46,930 bases of DNA from Bacillota bacterium (GTDB lineage Bacteria; Bacillota; Clostridia; Peptostreptococcales; Anaerovoracaceae): NCBI GenBank assembly GCA_017556505.1, contig JAFYNS010000069.1, positions 1 to 46,930 on the forward strand. Reading direction: 5' to 3'. The position numbers were made by a program, and so were the translations under genes. Below the pieces are notes generated by a model. That model searched no databases, was not told where the DNA came from, and worked only from the letters and a program-made list of their open reading frames with translations. This document shows positions 1 through 8,054 of this stretch, in pieces; position 1 is the stretch's first letter; the number at the start of each line of letters is the position of its first letter.

Positions 1-11
1 AACAGGCCATA

Positions 12-40
12 TTGAAATCATAACCCATCTATGATAAACT
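12..40 (+). promoter_or_regulatory. Candidate sigma-A promoter for the first three genes
   Basis: TTGAAA at 12-17 is followed after 17 bases by TAAACT at 35-40. The spacing is ideal but the -10 box is only a fair match. The transcript would start about 25 bases before the first start codon at 71. The sequence upstream is outside the window, so read-through from an earlier gene cannot be excluded. Confidence 0.4.
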
Positions 41-70
41 GAAACCAATCTATACTGCGAGGTAAACGCT

Positions 71-373
71 ATGTCTAAAAAATCATATACAACCCTTCCG
101 CCCATCACCAGCGTGGAAGAAATGAAAACCGAAATTGACCGTGCAGGCGCATGGTTTTTCACAGAGTTCATGGAAGAAATCACTGATAATTACGAGCAGT
201 TCCGTACCAAAGAACTGAAGAATCAGTACATAGACTGGTTCTACAACTGCTGCTTTGCAGGCCGCGGTACGAAAAAAGAACTGCTTGAAAAGATCAATAC
301 GGCAATCCGCATCATGGAGTCCGGACTCACTGAAACTGCCATGGAATATGCTGCATCCAAAGGAGCGGAATAA
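71..373 (+). CDS. Small hypothetical protein, 100 aa
   Basis: I do not recognise this family. The protein is soluble, has no signal peptide or membrane segment, and is predicted mostly helical, with aromatic-rich stretches in the middle (WFF near residue 28, WFYNCCF near 56) and a charged helical C-terminal half. The ATG at 71 follows a GAGGT element about 8 bases upstream. The stop is 2 bases before the next gene, which encodes a DUF4298-type protein, and a flavin reductase-like gene follows that, so the three are probably co-transcribed. The pair of conserved-looking cysteines (NCC) could bind metal or be redox active, but that is only a guess. Function unknown. Confidence 0.7.
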   Translation: MSKKSYTTLPPITSVEEMKTEIDRAGAWFFTEFMEEITDNYEQFRTKELKNQYIDWFYNCCFAGRGTKKELLEKINTAIRIMESGLTETAMEYAASKGAE

Positions 374-375
374 CC

Positions 376-681
376 ATGAATACGGAACAGATAGAACGAA
401 TCCGCCGTATGGAACAGGTGCTTGATACTTCATCGGAAGCAGTCTCTGCTCTTGCATCTGCGCTGGAACAATACCAGGCACTCCTGCCTTCCCTTCAGGA
501 ACTGGCAGAATACTACAGCAGTCCCCTGTGGGTGGAAGATTTTGAAGCGGACGAAGCCGGAATACTGCCTGCAGACCTGAAGCGAGGTGTGCTCTCTGAA
601 GACGCAGTTTATGACCTGCTCTGCAGCCACAGCCATCTTATAAAAGAACTGAAAACCATCATTGAAAAGAATCGGAGGTAA
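376..681 (+). CDS. DUF4298-type small helical protein, 101 aa
   Basis: An acidic, largely alpha-helical protein with an N-terminal coiled-coil-like half (residues 1-50, rich in E, Q, L and A) and a motif with EYYSSPLWVEDFEADEAG around residues 44-61 that resembles DUF4298 proteins. A C-terminal segment (LPADLKRGVLSEDAVYDLL) is also typical of that family. No enzyme function is known for DUF4298. It starts 2 bases after the preceding stop; a GGAG lies about 10 bases upstream. Its stop is 4 bases before the flavin reductase-like gene, so translational coupling of all three genes is likely. Confidence 0.72.
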   Translation: MNTEQIERIRRMEQVLDTSSEAVSALASALEQYQALLPSLQELAEYYSSPLWVEDFEADEAGILPADLKRGVLSEDAVYDLLCSHSHLIKELKTIIEKNRR

Positions 682-685
682 TCCC

Positions 686-1249
686 ATGAAAAAGAATTTC
701 GGTGCTGAAACCTGGTTATATCCAATGCCGGTATTCATCATCGGTACATACAATGAAGACGGCACCCCGAATGCTATGAATGCAGCCTGGGGCGGTACCG
801 CCAACTCCAATAAAATCGCCATCTGCGTGGACCGGAATCATAAGACCACCGAAAACTTCCTGAACCGCAAGGCATTCACCGTGGCCATCGCAGATGAAAC
901 AAACGTTATTCCTTCCGATTATGTAGGCATCGTTTCCTGTTTCGATGTCCCTGACAAAATCTCCCGTGCCGGCCTGACTCCTGTGAAGAGCGAGTTCGTC
1001 GATGCGCCTGTTTTCGAAGAATACCGCATGACGCTGGAGTGCCAGATGGTAAGTTATGATCACGATTCTGAACTTCTCATCGGGGAAATCGTAAATGTTT
1101 CCGCTGACGAATGTGTGCTTGGTGAAGACGGTTTAATTGACATCATGAAACTGAAACCAATCAGCTACGACCCGGTTCATCACGGGTACCACATTATGGG
1201 AGATAAGGTCGGAACAGCTTTTTCAGATGGGAAGAAACTGGATCTGTAA
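686..1249 (+). CDS. Flavin reductase-like / flavoredoxin family protein, 187 aa
   Basis: A split-barrel FMN-binding protein of the flavoredoxin/flavin reductase-like family. The typical start of the fold is seen (WLYPMPVFIIGTYNEDGTPN near residues 9-28), followed by NAMNAAWGGTANSNK and the strand EYRMTLECQMV. Such proteins bind FMN and pass electrons in anaerobes; the partner is not shown here. The start was set at 686 rather than an in-frame ATG at 662, because CGGAGGT stands 7 bases before 686 and 662 lies inside the upstream gene. It is the last gene of a three-gene unit and is followed by a bidirectional terminator. A related flavin reductase domain is fused into the flavodiiron protein at 27213. 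Confidence 0.85.
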   Translation: MKKNFGAETWLYPMPVFIIGTYNEDGTPNAMNAAWGGTANSNKIAICVDRNHKTTENFLNRKAFTVAIADETNVIPSDYVGIVSCFDVPDKISRAGLTPVKSEFVDAPVFEEYRMTLECQMVSYDHDSELLIGEIVNVSADECVLGEDGLIDIMKLKPISYDPVHHGYHIMGDKVGTAFSDGKKLDL

Positions 1250-1337
1250 TTTCCAGAAATTCTGGCATATTTTAATAAGGAACCCAGTAACCGGATGGGA
1301 TTATATCGCATTCCCGGTATTCTGGAGCAATCTGCAC

Positions 1338-1383
1338 AAAAAAACTCCGCTTTCCTGCTACAGAAAACGGAGTTTTGTATTTT
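1338..1383. terminator. Bidirectional rho-independent terminator between convergent genes
   Basis: AAAACTCCG (1341-1349) pairs with CGGAGTTTT (1368-1376) across an 18-base loop. T-runs follow on the plus strand and A-runs precede it, so the hairpin can stop transcription from both the flavoredoxin gene and the aminotransferase gene. Confidence 0.85.
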
Positions 1384-1422
1384 ATTTTCCCCTTTTGATA
1401 TAAGTCCCCTTAAATGAGATTT

Positions 1423-2556
1423 CTAAAGTGCAGCACAAAATTCCTGTGCCATATCACACTCAATAGTCACACCCAGTTTTTCCAGGGAAGCCTGCAGTGC
1501 TGCCAGTGTAGCTGTAACTTTTTCTTCCCGGGCATTTTCACCCATGTGACCGATACGTACCACCTTACCGGCCAGTACATCGAAGCAGCCGGAAATCATA
1601 ATATTATGGTCCGCCTTCATGGCTTCTAAAATATCATGATCTGTAATACCATCCGGTACACAGACAGCAGTTACCGTCTGGGCCCAGCCTTCGGTTACAT
1701 ACAGCTTGAGACCAGCCTTCGTCACAGCTGCACGGGTTGCAGCTGCAATACGGTCATGGCGGTCATAAATCTCGTCCTTCATTTCGAAATATGCATCCAG
1801 TGCTTCTCTCAGGCCATAAATGTCGCTGATTGGCATGGTGTAAGGGAACCACTGGTTTTCATAGTAATCCCGGAAATTCAGAAGATTGCAGTAGAAAGAG
1901 GCAATCGGCGTATTTCTGTTTTCCATGGACTTCCATGCACGGCCGCTGACCCATACCATGGTCAGTCCCGGAGGCGCGGAGAGAGCCTTCTGAGAACCAC
2001 CGCAGAGAATATCAATACAGCTGTTTGACAGATCCAGTTTGCAGCCAAACAGACCGGCCACAGAATCCGCTACCGTCATGATTCCGTGGGCATCCAGGAT
2101 TTTGCTGAGGGCTTCCACATCGTTGAGCACACCGCTTGGCGTGTCACAGTGTACCACAGTCGCATACTTGAAGTTGTCGTCCTGCTGCAGGAAACGTTCA
2201 AGCTCTGCCGGATCCACAGGCTTGTGATAGTCGGATACAAAAGCAACCGGCTCACCACCATAAATCTTCACAAAGTCAGCAAATCCCTTTCCGAACACGC
2301 CGTTGTCAATAATCAGAACCCGGTCCCCCGGCTCAGTCAGAGACGCACAGGCTGCTTCCAGTCCCAGAATCCCCTCTCCGCAAAGCACCAGTGCCTGATG
2401 CGCCTGCGTATGCAGTGCTTTTTCAAAAAGCCCGCAGGTTTCTTTATAGAAATCATAGAATGCCGGATCGATGTCCGGATTGGTGCATTCCAGGCTTCTT
2501 GCCATTCTTACTCTTTCGCTGACCTGTGTTGGTCCTGCTGTCATAATCTCATACAT
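1423..2556 (-). CDS. Class V aminotransferase (serine-pyruvate / alanine-glyoxylate type), 377 aa
   Basis: A PLP enzyme of aminotransferase class V, in the alanine-glyoxylate/serine-pyruvate subgroup. Seen: the N-terminal MTAGPTQVSERV, the cofactor region VADSVAGLFG near residue 162 (Asp contacts the pyridine nitrogen), and GGSQKALSAPPG near residue 186, where Lys forms the Schiff base. Length is normal for the family (about 380). Start ATG at 2556 has GAGGTGAT just upstream. It lies 31 bases downstream of the ECF S-component gene and is surely in one operon with it, so the transporter may import a substrate or the cofactor (vitamin B6) of this enzyme. The exact amino donor and acceptor cannot be read from sequence; 2-aminoethylphosphonate-type activity is a less likely alternative. 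Confidence 0.85.
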   Translation of the reverse strand: MYEIMTAGPTQVSERVRMARSLECTNPDIDPAFYDFYKETCGLFEKALHTQAHQALVLCGEGILGLEAACASLTEPGDRVLIIDNGVFGKGFADFVKIYGGEPVAFVSDYHKPVDPAELERFLQQDDNFKYATVVHCDTPSGVLNDVEALSKILDAHGIMTVADSVAGLFGCKLDLSNSCIDILCGGSQKALSAPPGLTMVWVSGRAWKSMENRNTPIASFYCNLLNFRDYYENQWFPYTMPISDIYGLREALDAYFEMKDEIYDRHDRIAAATRAAVTKAGLKLYVTEGWAQTVTAVCVPDGITDHDILEAMKADHNIMISGCFDVLAGKVVRIGHMGENAREEKVTATLAALQASLEKLGVTIECDMAQEFCAAL

Positions 2557-2587
2557 TTGATCACCTCGTATACGATAGAATCTGTGT

Positions 2588-3106
2588 TTAAATAAACTTA
2601 ACGTACTTTCTCAGCCGTTCGATAAACAGAAGTACGATGATACCGGCAACACCCACCTGAAGCACGTTTCCCGGAATGGAACCCAATGGTGCCACCCAGT
2701 TTCCATAAAGAATCACTTCTGCTGCATAATATCCGACTATCTTGATAATCAGCGCCAGGAGAATGGATACAATATTGTTGACAGCAGTATTGTGAATTGG
2801 TTTTTTCTCTGCCATAAGACCGACTACATAACCCATAGCCCCCACGATTACAAAGGTAAACGGAGCCCATGCGGTCCATCCGCTCATTAAATCAAAAAGT
2901 CCCATTCCAAAAGCACCTGCAGCTGCCCCGGTTTTACGTCCGAAAAGCATAGCCCCTACAAACAGTGGTACATTTCCCAGATGAATCAGTCCTCCGCTTC
3001 CCACAAGAGGCAGGCGGATATTAATCAGCCAGGTTGCTACATAGGTTAATGCGATGAATAAAGCGCATATTACAAGATCAAAAGTTTTACTTCTCATATT
3101 TGTCAT
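2588..3106 (-). CDS. ECF transporter S component (substrate-binding membrane subunit), 172 aa
   Basis: A small membrane protein with about five to six hydrophobic segments, in the ECF S-component family. The hallmark is the loop and helix with GGLIHLGNVPLFVGAMLFG followed by GAAAGAFGMGLFDLMSGW. S components capture vitamins or related small ligands and work with shared EcfA/A'/T subunits, which are not encoded in this window (group II ECF system). The start at 3106 was preferred because GGAAGTG lies 6 bases upstream; ATGs at 3121 and 3097 are possible, and 3163 lies upstream of the predicted transcription start. It is co-transcribed with a PLP-dependent aminotransferase; vitamin B6 or an amine/keto substrate of that enzyme are reasonable ligands, unproven. 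Confidence 0.85.
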   Translation of the reverse strand: MTNMRSKTFDLVICALFIALTYVATWLINIRLPLVGSGGLIHLGNVPLFVGAMLFGRKTGAAAGAFGMGLFDLMSGWTAWAPFTFVIVGAMGYVVGLMAEKKPIHNTAVNNIVSILLALIIKIVGYYAAEVILYGNWVAPLGSIPGNVLQVGVAGIIVLLFIERLRKYVKFI

Positions 3107-3148
3107 TGGTGTCACTTCCATTTCTCTTTCTTTATATTTACCGGCAAA

Positions 3149-3154
3149 ATTATA
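3149..3154 (-). promoter_or_regulatory. -10 box of the ECF S component / aminotransferase operon
   Basis: TATAAT on the minus strand (3149-3154), about 40 bases before the chosen start codon. No good -35 hexamer is found 16-18 bases upstream, which suggests an activator-dependent promoter; a large palindrome lies further upstream at 3201-3250. Confidence 0.55.
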
Positions 3155-3200
3155 ATACACCATATCTGACTGTTTTTAAATATGCAATTTTGTATTTTTT

Positions 3201-3250
3201 AATAAGTACAGTTTATGTTTTTTTCATTAAAAAATAAAATTGTACTTATT
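3201..3250. repeat. Perfect 10-bp inverted repeat upstream of the ECF operon (operator-like)
   Basis: AATAAGTACA (3201-3210) is mirrored exactly by TGTACTTATT (3241-3250), with a 30-base A/T-rich centre that is itself partly self-complementary. It lies about 47-96 bases upstream of the TATAAT box. It lacks a T-run right after the stem on either strand, so it is not a terminator. A regulator binding site is the simplest reading. Confidence 0.6.
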
Positions 3251-3284
3251 ATTCTCCTGATCAGTGAACAGGTCAGCATTATTT

Positions 3285-3929
3285 CTAAACCAGCGTCAGC
3301 ATGTCCGCCGGATGGTTCACCAGAATATCTGCTCCGTGTTCTTTCAGAAAAGTTTCACTGCGGAAGCCCCATGTTACACTGATGCAGTCCATTCCTGCAT
3401 TACGGGCGGTTTCAATGTCAACATCGGAATCTCCCACATAGACCGCATCCTTGCGGTCTATCCCCAGTACACGGAGCACTTCATTGACGGAATCAGGCGC
3501 AGGTTTTCTTCTGATTCCCTCCCGCTCACCAACTGCGAAATCAAGAAGTCCATCAAAATATTGGCAGCATAGCGTCTGCACACCGAAGTCGGCTTTATTG
3601 GAAACTACTGCAAGACGGACAGAGTTTTGCCGTAACTCGTAAAGCAACTTCAAGATGCCATCATAAGCCTTCGTTTTATCATTACAGTGAACTGCATAAT
3701 ATGACTTGAATTCAGAAAATACCTTTTCGATTTCTGCCGTATCAGTTCCCTCCGGCACAGCACGTTCAATCAATTTATGTATCCCGTTCCCCACGAACCG
3801 GCATACTTCATCAATGGAACGTTCCGGCATTCCGCAGGTACGCAATGCATAGTTGGTACTGTCTGCCAGATCCTCCAGCGTATCAAGCAACGTACCGTCC
3901 AGATCGAAAATAACCAGTTTATATTTCAT
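3285..3929 (-). CDS. HAD-superfamily hydrolase, phosphoglycolate phosphatase (Gph/PGP) type, 214 aa
   Basis: A haloacid dehalogenase phosphatase. Motif I is VIFDLDGTLLDTLEDL at the N-terminus (nucleophile Asp and acid/base Asp of DxDGT), motif II is the VVSNK region near residue 115, motif III is the Lys of RKPAP, and motif IV is VYVGDSDVDIETA near 164. The helical cap between motifs I and II is of the C1 type used by phosphoglycolate phosphatase and related enzymes; the true substrate is open. The start at 3929 is backed by a very strong GGGGGAGGAG about 6 bases upstream; a longer frame to 3971 runs through the glyA terminator and is rejected. It is 179 bases upstream of the ECF operon and probably a separate unit, following glyA. 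Confidence 0.85.
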   Translation of the reverse strand: MKYKLVIFDLDGTLLDTLEDLADSTNYALRTCGMPERSIDEVCRFVGNGIHKLIERAVPEGTDTAEIEKVFSEFKSYYAVHCNDKTKAYDGILKLLYELRQNSVRLAVVSNKADFGVQTLCCQYFDGLLDFAVGEREGIRRKPAPDSVNEVLRVLGIDRKDAVYVGDSDVDIETARNAGMDCISVTWGFRSETFLKEHGADILVNHPADMLTLV

Positions 3930-3952
3930 AAGATCTCCTCCTCCCCCTTCAC

Positions 3953-3987
3953 AAAAAACAGGCTGCCTCACATCGTGCGGCAGCCTG
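3953..3987 (-). terminator. Rho-independent terminator of glyA
   Basis: CAGGCTGCC (3959-3967) and GGCAGCCTG (3979-3987) form a perfect 9-bp stem, followed on the minus strand by TTTTTTG. It lies 15 bases after the glyA stop. Confidence 0.88.
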
Positions 3988-4002
3988 AGAATTCTATATG
4001 GT

Positions 4003-5250
4003 TTACTTATATTCTTCTCTCAGAACCTTGATCAGTTCATCGATTCTATGCACAACCTTCACGAAGTCTTCTTCCTTATAGCCTCTGGTGGTCATCGGAG
4101 CAGTACCGATTCTTACACCGGATGTTTCCTTCGGAGTTCTCTTTTCACAAGGTACGCAGTTCTTATTCAGAGTGATGCCGATTTCGTCACATCTTTCCTG
4201 CAGAACTCTGCCGCTGAATGGTTCATCTGACAAATCCAGCAGAATCAGGTGATTGTCAGTACCGCCGGTAACAACCTTATAACCCAGCTTGATAAATTCA
4301 TCAGACAGAGCTTTACAGTTTCTTACCACCTGGTGAACGTATTCCTTATATTCAGGAGTCTGTGCTTCTTCTGCACAGACAGCCTTACCTGCGATTACGT
4401 GTTCCAGAGGGCCGCCCTGTGCATAAGGGAATACTGCAGAGTCAATCTTCTTAGCCAGTTCAGGACGTCCGAAAATCAGACCGCCTCTTGGACCTCTCAG
4501 GGTCTTATGGGTAGTGGTTGTGATGATATCAGCATGGCCGAATGGAGACGGATGTGCACCACCTGCAACCAGGCCTGCGATGTGAGCCATGTCCACTACG
4601 AAATATGCACCAACTTCTCTTGCGATTTCAGCAAACGCTGCAAAATCAATGGTTCTGGAATATGCAGATGCACCGGTCAGAATCATCTTCGGACGGCATG
4701 CCAGAGCCTTCTTTCTAACGTCTGCCATATCGATGTAACCTCTTTCATCTACATCGTAGAATACCATATTATACAGCTTGCCGCTGAAGTTTACAGAAGA
4801 ACCGTGAGTCAGATGCCCTCCGTTGTCCAGAGTCAGGGACAGGATTGTATCTCCAGGATTCAGAATCGCCTTGTATGCAGCAAAGTTTGCCTGAGAACCG
4901 CTGTGTGGCTGAACATTTACATGGTAGTCAGTGTTAAATACCTTTCTCCACTGGTCGCAGCAGTATTCTTCCAGCTCATCCACAAACTCAGTACCGCCAT
5001 AGTAACGGCTGGTGTTTCCGGAAGTTCTTACATAAGGATAACCTTCCGCATACTTCCAGGACAGACAGCTGCCGCATGCTGCCAGAACTGCTTCAGAGCA
5101 GTAGTTTTCAGAAGCGATTAATTCTACATTATTCTTCTGACGGTTGTACTCTTTTTCAATCAGTCCGCCTACAACAGGAGAAGTCTTCTTGATGAATTCA
5201 AAATTATCTACATTGTAGGTGTTGCTGTCTTTTCCGTTAATATCAAACAT
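4003..5250 (-). CDS. glyA: Serine hydroxymethyltransferase, 415 aa
   Basis: PLP enzyme that interconverts serine and glycine while loading a one-carbon unit on tetrahydrofolate. Seen: NVQPHSGSQANFAAY near residue 92, the DMAHIAGLVAGG segment near 194, and TTTTHKTLRGPRGG near 220, where Lys binds PLP. The C-terminal VRIGTAPMTTRG is also typical, and length matches the family. The start at 5250 was chosen because GGAGG stands 8 bases upstream; an in-frame TTG at 5265 would overlap that site. It has its own strong promoter (5290-5318) and its own terminator, so it is probably a single-gene unit, linked in function to folC and the FolD-like gene elsewhere in the window by folate chemistry. Confidence 0.97.
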   Translation of the reverse strand: MFDINGKDSNTYNVDNFEFIKKTSPVVGGLIEKEYNRQKNNVELIASENYCSEAVLAACGSCLSWKYAEGYPYVRTSGNTSRYYGGTEFVDELEEYCCDQWRKVFNTDYHVNVQPHSGSQANFAAYKAILNPGDTILSLTLDNGGHLTHGSSVNFSGKLYNMVFYDVDERGYIDMADVRKKALACRPKMILTGASAYSRTIDFAAFAEIAREVGAYFVVDMAHIAGLVAGGAHPSPFGHADIITTTTHKTLRGPRGGLIFGRPELAKKIDSAVFPYAQGGPLEHVIAGKAVCAEEAQTPEYKEYVHQVVRNCKALSDEFIKLGYKVVTGGTDNHLILLDLSDEPFSGRVLQERCDEIGITLNKNCVPCEKRTPKETSGVRIGTAPMTTRGYKEEDFVKVVHRIDELIKVLREEYK

Positions 5251-5289
5251 GATTCTATCCTCCAAATCATCTAAAAAATAATCGTCTTA

Positions 5290-5318
5290 ATTATAGCACT
5301 CTCCCATCTGTGATTCAA
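5290..5318 (-). promoter_or_regulatory. Sigma-A promoter of glyA
   Basis: Minus strand TTGAAT (5313-5318), 17-base spacer, TATAAT (5290-5295), with a TG one base before the -10 box (extended -10). Predicted start about 35 bases before the glyA start codon. Confidence 0.82.
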
Positions 5319-5362
5319 GAGTTGTTGAAAAACATTTGACAGAATGCCGGGTAATACAACGA

Positions 5363-5402
5363 AACAGGGAGCCCTGGCTGATTTCAGCCTGGACTCCCTG
5401 TT
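5363..5402 (-). terminator. Terminator hairpin after the amidohydrolase operon
   Basis: AACAGGGAG (5363-5371) pairs with CTCCCTGTT (5394-5402), with further pairing of GGCTGA and TCAGCC inside. The downstream T-run on the minus strand is weak (TTTCGTTGTATT), so some read-through towards glyA is possible. Confidence 0.75.
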
Positions 5403-5420
5403 ATTTTAAAGAATATGTAG

Positions 5421-6560
5421 TTAGCCGAGTATTTTCTGAATCATGGTGGAAATAATGCTTACCCCATTGGTCAGTGCCCTCTTATCGAAATTCATGGCTG
5501 GGTCATGAAGTCCCGGTGTCAAGTCACAGCCCAGTCCCAGGAAAGTAGCCTTCAGTTCCCGTTTTGTAAACGGATAGATGGTAAAGTCATCGCCGCCCGG
5601 AGTATCTCTGACAGTCATGGTGCCCTCAGAGCCGAGGACTTCCGTAATTGCTTCAGAAGCAATCTTTGCCATGTGATCGTCAATGATACCTGCAGGTAGA
5701 CCGGGGATAACCTCAATCTCTGCTTCGCAGCCTACTGTTGCAGCTCCCGCAGTGATTGCCATCTTTGCCTTTTCAATCAGCTCATCCATGACCTCATTGG
5801 TGTTTGCCCGCAGGTCCATACCAACTTTGCCGGTACCCGGAACTGAGGAATTGTTCAGACCATCTGCATGAACAGATGTGAACTTAATGGACCATGGAAT
5901 GGACGGATCAACCCAGATTGCATTGACTGCATTAATGACAGCAGCAATGGCATCAATCGGATTTTTGCCCAGGTGCGGTCTGCCCGCATGAGTTCCTTTT
6001 CCTTTAATTTCTGCCAGAATCGTGTTCAGTGCGCTGTGTCTCATGCCAGGGATTGCCTGACCCAGACGAAGCTCACTGGCAGGTCTCAGATGAATCCCAA
6101 TGAGCATGTCCACATCGTCAATGACACCTTCGCTGACCATGGCTCTCGCACCGCTTGTTTCCTCGTGCTCTTCAGAAGGCTGGAAAATCAGCTTCAGAGA
6201 GCCTTTCTTAACAAGCCCTGCTTCCTTGGCCATAATACCGGAGAATAAACCCATGGTTGTGTGTGCATCATGTCCGCAGGAATGAACCATCTGGATTTCG
6301 CCATCGATAAGATGTTCTACGGCATCAATATCCACTCTGACTCCAAGTACAGGACCTTCCACTCCACTGTTTATGTAAGTCACCAGGCCTGTACCTGCAA
6401 TTCCGGAAGTAACTTCGAAACCGTATTTTTCCAGATATTCCTTCAAAAAACGGGAAGTTTTGAACTCCTTCGTGGAAAGTTCAGGAATTGCGTGAAGTTC
6501 GTTATAGACTTCGAGGATTTCATCATTTCTGCTTTGAACCAGTTCTTTTAAACTACTCAT
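5421..6560 (-). CDS. M20-family amidohydrolase (N-acyl-amino-acid / aminobenzoyl-glutamate type), 379 aa
   Basis: A zinc- or manganese-dependent amidase of peptidase family M20. Seen: MVHSCGHDAHTTMGLFSGI near residue 91 with the metal-binding His-Asp-His set, QPSEEHEETSGARAM near 131 with the catalytic/metal Glu pair, and IGIHLRP near 158. The central lid domain has TLAEIKGKGTHAGRPHLGKNP-like residues (with the H-A-G-x-P typical of this family). Members remove acyl groups from amino acids or split aminobenzoyl-glutamate and short peptides. It is the last gene of the operon, 23 bases after a YfcC/DcuC-type permease gene and downstream of two D-aminoacylase-like genes, which points to use of imported N-acyl amino acids or dipeptides. 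A GAGAGG/GAGGAT site precedes the ATG. Confidence 0.88.
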   Translation of the reverse strand: MSSLKELVQSRNDEILEVYNELHAIPELSTKEFKTSRFLKEYLEKYGFEVTSGIAGTGLVTYINSGVEGPVLGVRVDIDAVEHLIDGEIQMVHSCGHDAHTTMGLFSGIMAKEAGLVKKGSLKLIFQPSEEHEETSGARAMVSEGVIDDVDMLIGIHLRPASELRLGQAIPGMRHSALNTILAEIKGKGTHAGRPHLGKNPIDAIAAVINAVNAIWVDPSIPWSIKFTSVHADGLNNSSVPGTGKVGMDLRANTNEVMDELIEKAKMAITAGAATVGCEAEIEVIPGLPAGIIDDHMAKIASEAITEVLGSEGTMTVRDTPGGDDFTIYPFTKRELKATFLGLGCDLTPGLHDPAMNFDKRALTNGVSIISTMIQKILG

Positions 6561-6583
6561 AAATCCTCAATCCTCTCCGTAAA

Positions 6584-7984
6584 TTAGAATGGACCGTAGT
6601 TGATTGCAGATGCAACAACCAGCATGATGGAACCCATAACAATCCACAGCGCAACCATCTTCCAGTTGTACTTCAGCCACTTTTCGTAAGGTACGTTTAC
6701 GATACCCAGAGCACCCAGCAGAGCGCCGGAAGTAGGAACGATCTGGTTGGTGAATGCGTCACCGTAAGTAACAGCCAGTACAGCAGTCTGTCTGGTGATA
6801 CCCAGAATGTCTGCTAAAGGAGCCATGATAGGAACCATGGTGGAAATCTGGCCGGAACCGGAAGGAATGAAGAAGTTGATTACTGCATTAACCCAGAAGA
6901 TACCTACAGAGGTAACAGCATTAGGCAGTACTTCCAGTGTACCAGCAGCATAGTATACGATGGAGTCCAGGATCTGACCTTCTGTTAAGATAACCAGAAT
7001 AGCACGAGCCAGACCGATTACCAGAGCACCGAATACGATATCCTTTGCACCAGCTACGAATGCGTTAGCACCAGTCTTTGTGTCAACACCGCCGATGAGA
7101 ATGGATACAACACCAATGATCAGGAACAGAGCACCCAGCTCAGTGGTGTACCAGCCATATGTCATTACGCCCCATACCATTACGATCAGGCCAATGGCGA
7201 AAGCAACCAGAACCAGCTTATGTCTGGTTGTGAAAGGTGTTTCTTCGATAGACTTAACGTCCAGGTCAGGTCTTTCTAAACCATACAGATAGCTCTTGGT
7301 AGGATCTGCTTTCACCTTCTTTGCATAGTTCATAACCCATGCAACAGAAATAGCCAGGAAGAATACATAACCAACAGTTCTTAATCCTGCACCGGAGTAC
7401 AGAGGCAGTTCAGCAATACCCTGACCGATACCGGTTGTGAATGGGTTCAGCATACCACCTGCGAAACCAGCACATGCACCGGTGGATACCATTGCTACAC
7501 CAACAATATCGTCCCAGCCGAAACCTCTGGAAATCATGCAGGCAATCGGAATGAATACAATCAGTTCTTCTGCAGCACCGATGGAGAAGCCTAAAACGGA
7601 GAACAGGAACATAACAGCAGGAATAACCAGCTTTTCTCTCTTCTTCATCAGGCTGATGAATCTTACTACACCACCGTCGATAGCGCCGGTACATTTAATC
7701 ATTGCGAACGCACCGCCGATGAGGAATACGAAGAATGCAATACCTGCGGCCTGTGTCATACCCTTAGGAATAGCCTGTACCATTGCCCAAGGATTTACAG
7801 GGGTGTTTTCCACGAAGTGGAAGGATTCAACGTCAGGAACGCTCTTTCCTGTGTTAGGGTCCTCTACTCTGTCATATGCGCCCGCAGGAACGATATAAGT
7901 CAGAATCGATACTACGAGAATTACACAGAGAATCAGAACATAAGTGTGAGGGACACTGAAGCCCTTCTTCTTTTTCTTGTCCAT
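6584..7984 (-). CDS. YfcC/DcuC-family membrane permease, 466 aa
   Basis: An integral membrane carrier of the YfcC/DcuC/AbgT-like ion transporter group, with about 11-12 hydrophobic segments. Family marks are the N-terminal PHTYVLILCVILVVSILTYI followed by VPAGAYDR, and late motifs INFFIPSGSGQISTMVPIM and GDAFTNQIVPTSGALLGALG. Relatives carry C4-dicarboxylates, aminobenzoyl-glutamate, peptides or arginine-related solutes, so the substrate must be taken from context: it sits between two D-aminoacylase-like genes (upstream) and an M20 amidohydrolase (downstream), which suggests N-acyl amino acids or dipeptides. AAGGAGG lies 11-12 bases upstream of the ATG, slightly far but clear. Confidence 0.87.
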   Translation of the reverse strand: MDKKKKKGFSVPHTYVLILCVILVVSILTYIVPAGAYDRVEDPNTGKSVPDVESFHFVENTPVNPWAMVQAIPKGMTQAAGIAFFVFLIGGAFAMIKCTGAIDGGVVRFISLMKKREKLVIPAVMFLFSVLGFSIGAAEELIVFIPIACMISRGFGWDDIVGVAMVSTGACAGFAGGMLNPFTTGIGQGIAELPLYSGAGLRTVGYVFFLAISVAWVMNYAKKVKADPTKSYLYGLERPDLDVKSIEETPFTTRHKLVLVAFAIGLIVMVWGVMTYGWYTTELGALFLIIGVVSILIGGVDTKTGANAFVAGAKDIVFGALVIGLARAILVILTEGQILDSIVYYAAGTLEVLPNAVTSVGIFWVNAVINFFIPSGSGQISTMVPIMAPLADILGITRQTAVLAVTYGDAFTNQIVPTSGALLGALGIVNVPYEKWLKYNWKMVALWIVMGSIMLVVASAINYGPF

Positions 7985-8054
7985 AATAATATGAACCTCC
8001 TTAAAAATAATTGATTATTATAACAATTGCTTGTATAACCTGGATTAATATTGT

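Noticed and set aside
3201..3250. Rho-independent terminator reading of the AATAAGTACA palindrome
   Set aside because: The stem is A/T-rich, the loop is 30 bases and no T-run follows on either strand, so an operator is the better call.
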